The notes beneath the pieces are model-generated. The model ran no database searches and was not told the DNA's origin. It was given only the letters and a program-made list of their open reading frames with translations. The position numbers and the translations under genes are program-made. Of a DNA stretch of 6,742 bases, positions 6,574 to 6,742 are shown piece by piece. Every line of letters starts with the position of its first letter. The stretch's first letter is position 1. The DNA lies in the NCBI GenBank assembly GCA_003510325.1, contig DONB01000239.1, positions 15,528-22,269 on the forward strand. Direction: 5' to 3'. The stretch comes from Thiobacillus sp. (lineage in GTDB: Bacteria > Pseudomonadota > Gammaproteobacteria > Burkholderiales > Thiobacillaceae).

Positions 6574-6742
6574 GTGGCGCTCTCCGCTAGCGCCAGTCTC
6601 AATGCCTCCACCTCCTCGGCGATCTCGGCCTCAATGGCGGCCAACTCGTCCAGCAGTTCGCGCGGGTCCTGGTGCTCGATGGCGGTCTGGCTCATGGGCC
6701 GATAGCGCCCTGCCGAGAGGTTGAAGTCGTTGGCGCGAAGGG
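6570..6742 (-). CDS. hsdM: C-terminal end of type I DNA methyltransferase subunit HsdM (truncated by window edge)
   Basis: The minus-strand frame is open from the right edge (first full codon at 6738-6740) to TGA at 6570-6572 and gives 56 residues. They begin LRANDFNLSAGRYRPM and continue into a Glu/Ala-rich helix (LLDELAAIEAEIAEEVEALR). This is the usual C-terminus of the N6-adenine methyltransferase subunit of type I systems: the 'NDFNLSxxRY' segment followed by a helix that packs on HsdS. The SAM-binding and NPPF/Y catalytic motifs lie outside the window, so activity cannot be judged. The TGA overlaps the hsdS ATG by four bases. This fragment was identified by direct translation of the edge sequence. 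Confidence 0.9.
   Translation of the reverse strand, partial: LRANDFNLSAGRYRPMSQTAIEHQDPRELLDELAAIEAEIAEEVEALRLALAESAT

Noticed and set aside
1..6742. CRISPR array, tRNA, rRNA, insertion sequence or integrase
   Set aside because: No regularly spaced repeats, no tRNA-like cloverleaf region and no transposase or integrase motif was seen; nearly all the sequence is explained by protein-coding genes.

Overview
This 6.7 kb window reads as chromosomal DNA from a GC-rich proteobacterium, most likely a betaproteobacterium. That rests on the style of the cold-shock protein and on roughly 63-65% GC in the left part (hand count: 38/60 at 301-360, 39/60 at 481-540). Taxonomy is an inference; no rRNA or other marker gene is present. 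Apart from one truncated gene at the left edge, every gene lies on the minus strand and is read right to left.

The left third (1-1452) looks like ordinary host sequence. It holds the tail of a plus-strand XRE/HigA-like regulator, a convergent small integral membrane protein of the Sm_multidrug_ex/COG2426 type, and a CspA-family cold-shock gene. The cold-shock gene has a strong intrinsic terminator and a leader of about 100 nt or more.

The right part is a defence cluster. Reading along the minus strand from the right edge it contains: the last 56 codons of hsdM (type I DNA methyltransferase); hsdS (specificity subunit), joined to hsdM by a 4-base stop/start overlap; a 420-residue coiled-coil protein with two membrane helices resembling DUF6161, 8 nt downstream; and a 598-residue DUF262 protein with a C-terminal HNH-like motif (GmrSD/BrxU/SspE-type architecture), 6 nt further on. 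A membrane-anchored Mrr-type endonuclease with a C-terminal zinc ribbon follows after 55 nt. The tight spacing of the first four genes makes a single transcript very likely. No hsdR is visible and it must lie outside the window if it exists.

A working model: HsdM/HsdS mark self DNA at a bipartite site, and an unseen HsdR would cut unmarked DNA. The DUF262/HNH protein may cut DNA carrying modified bases or act as an NTP-dependent nuclease. The DUF6161-like protein may couple the system to the inner membrane. The Mrr-like gene could be a fourth layer or a resident gene beside which the island inserted. Base composition is mosaic: DUF6161 about 47-48% GC, the two HsdS target-recognition regions about 42-55%, the HsdS central conserved segment 62-72%, the DUF262 N-terminal third about 62%, the rest of that gene about 52%, and the Mrr catalytic region about 70%. 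This pattern suggests assembly by recombination. The most interesting element is the uncharacterised DUF6161-DUF262/HNH pair carried inside a type I restriction-modification operon.
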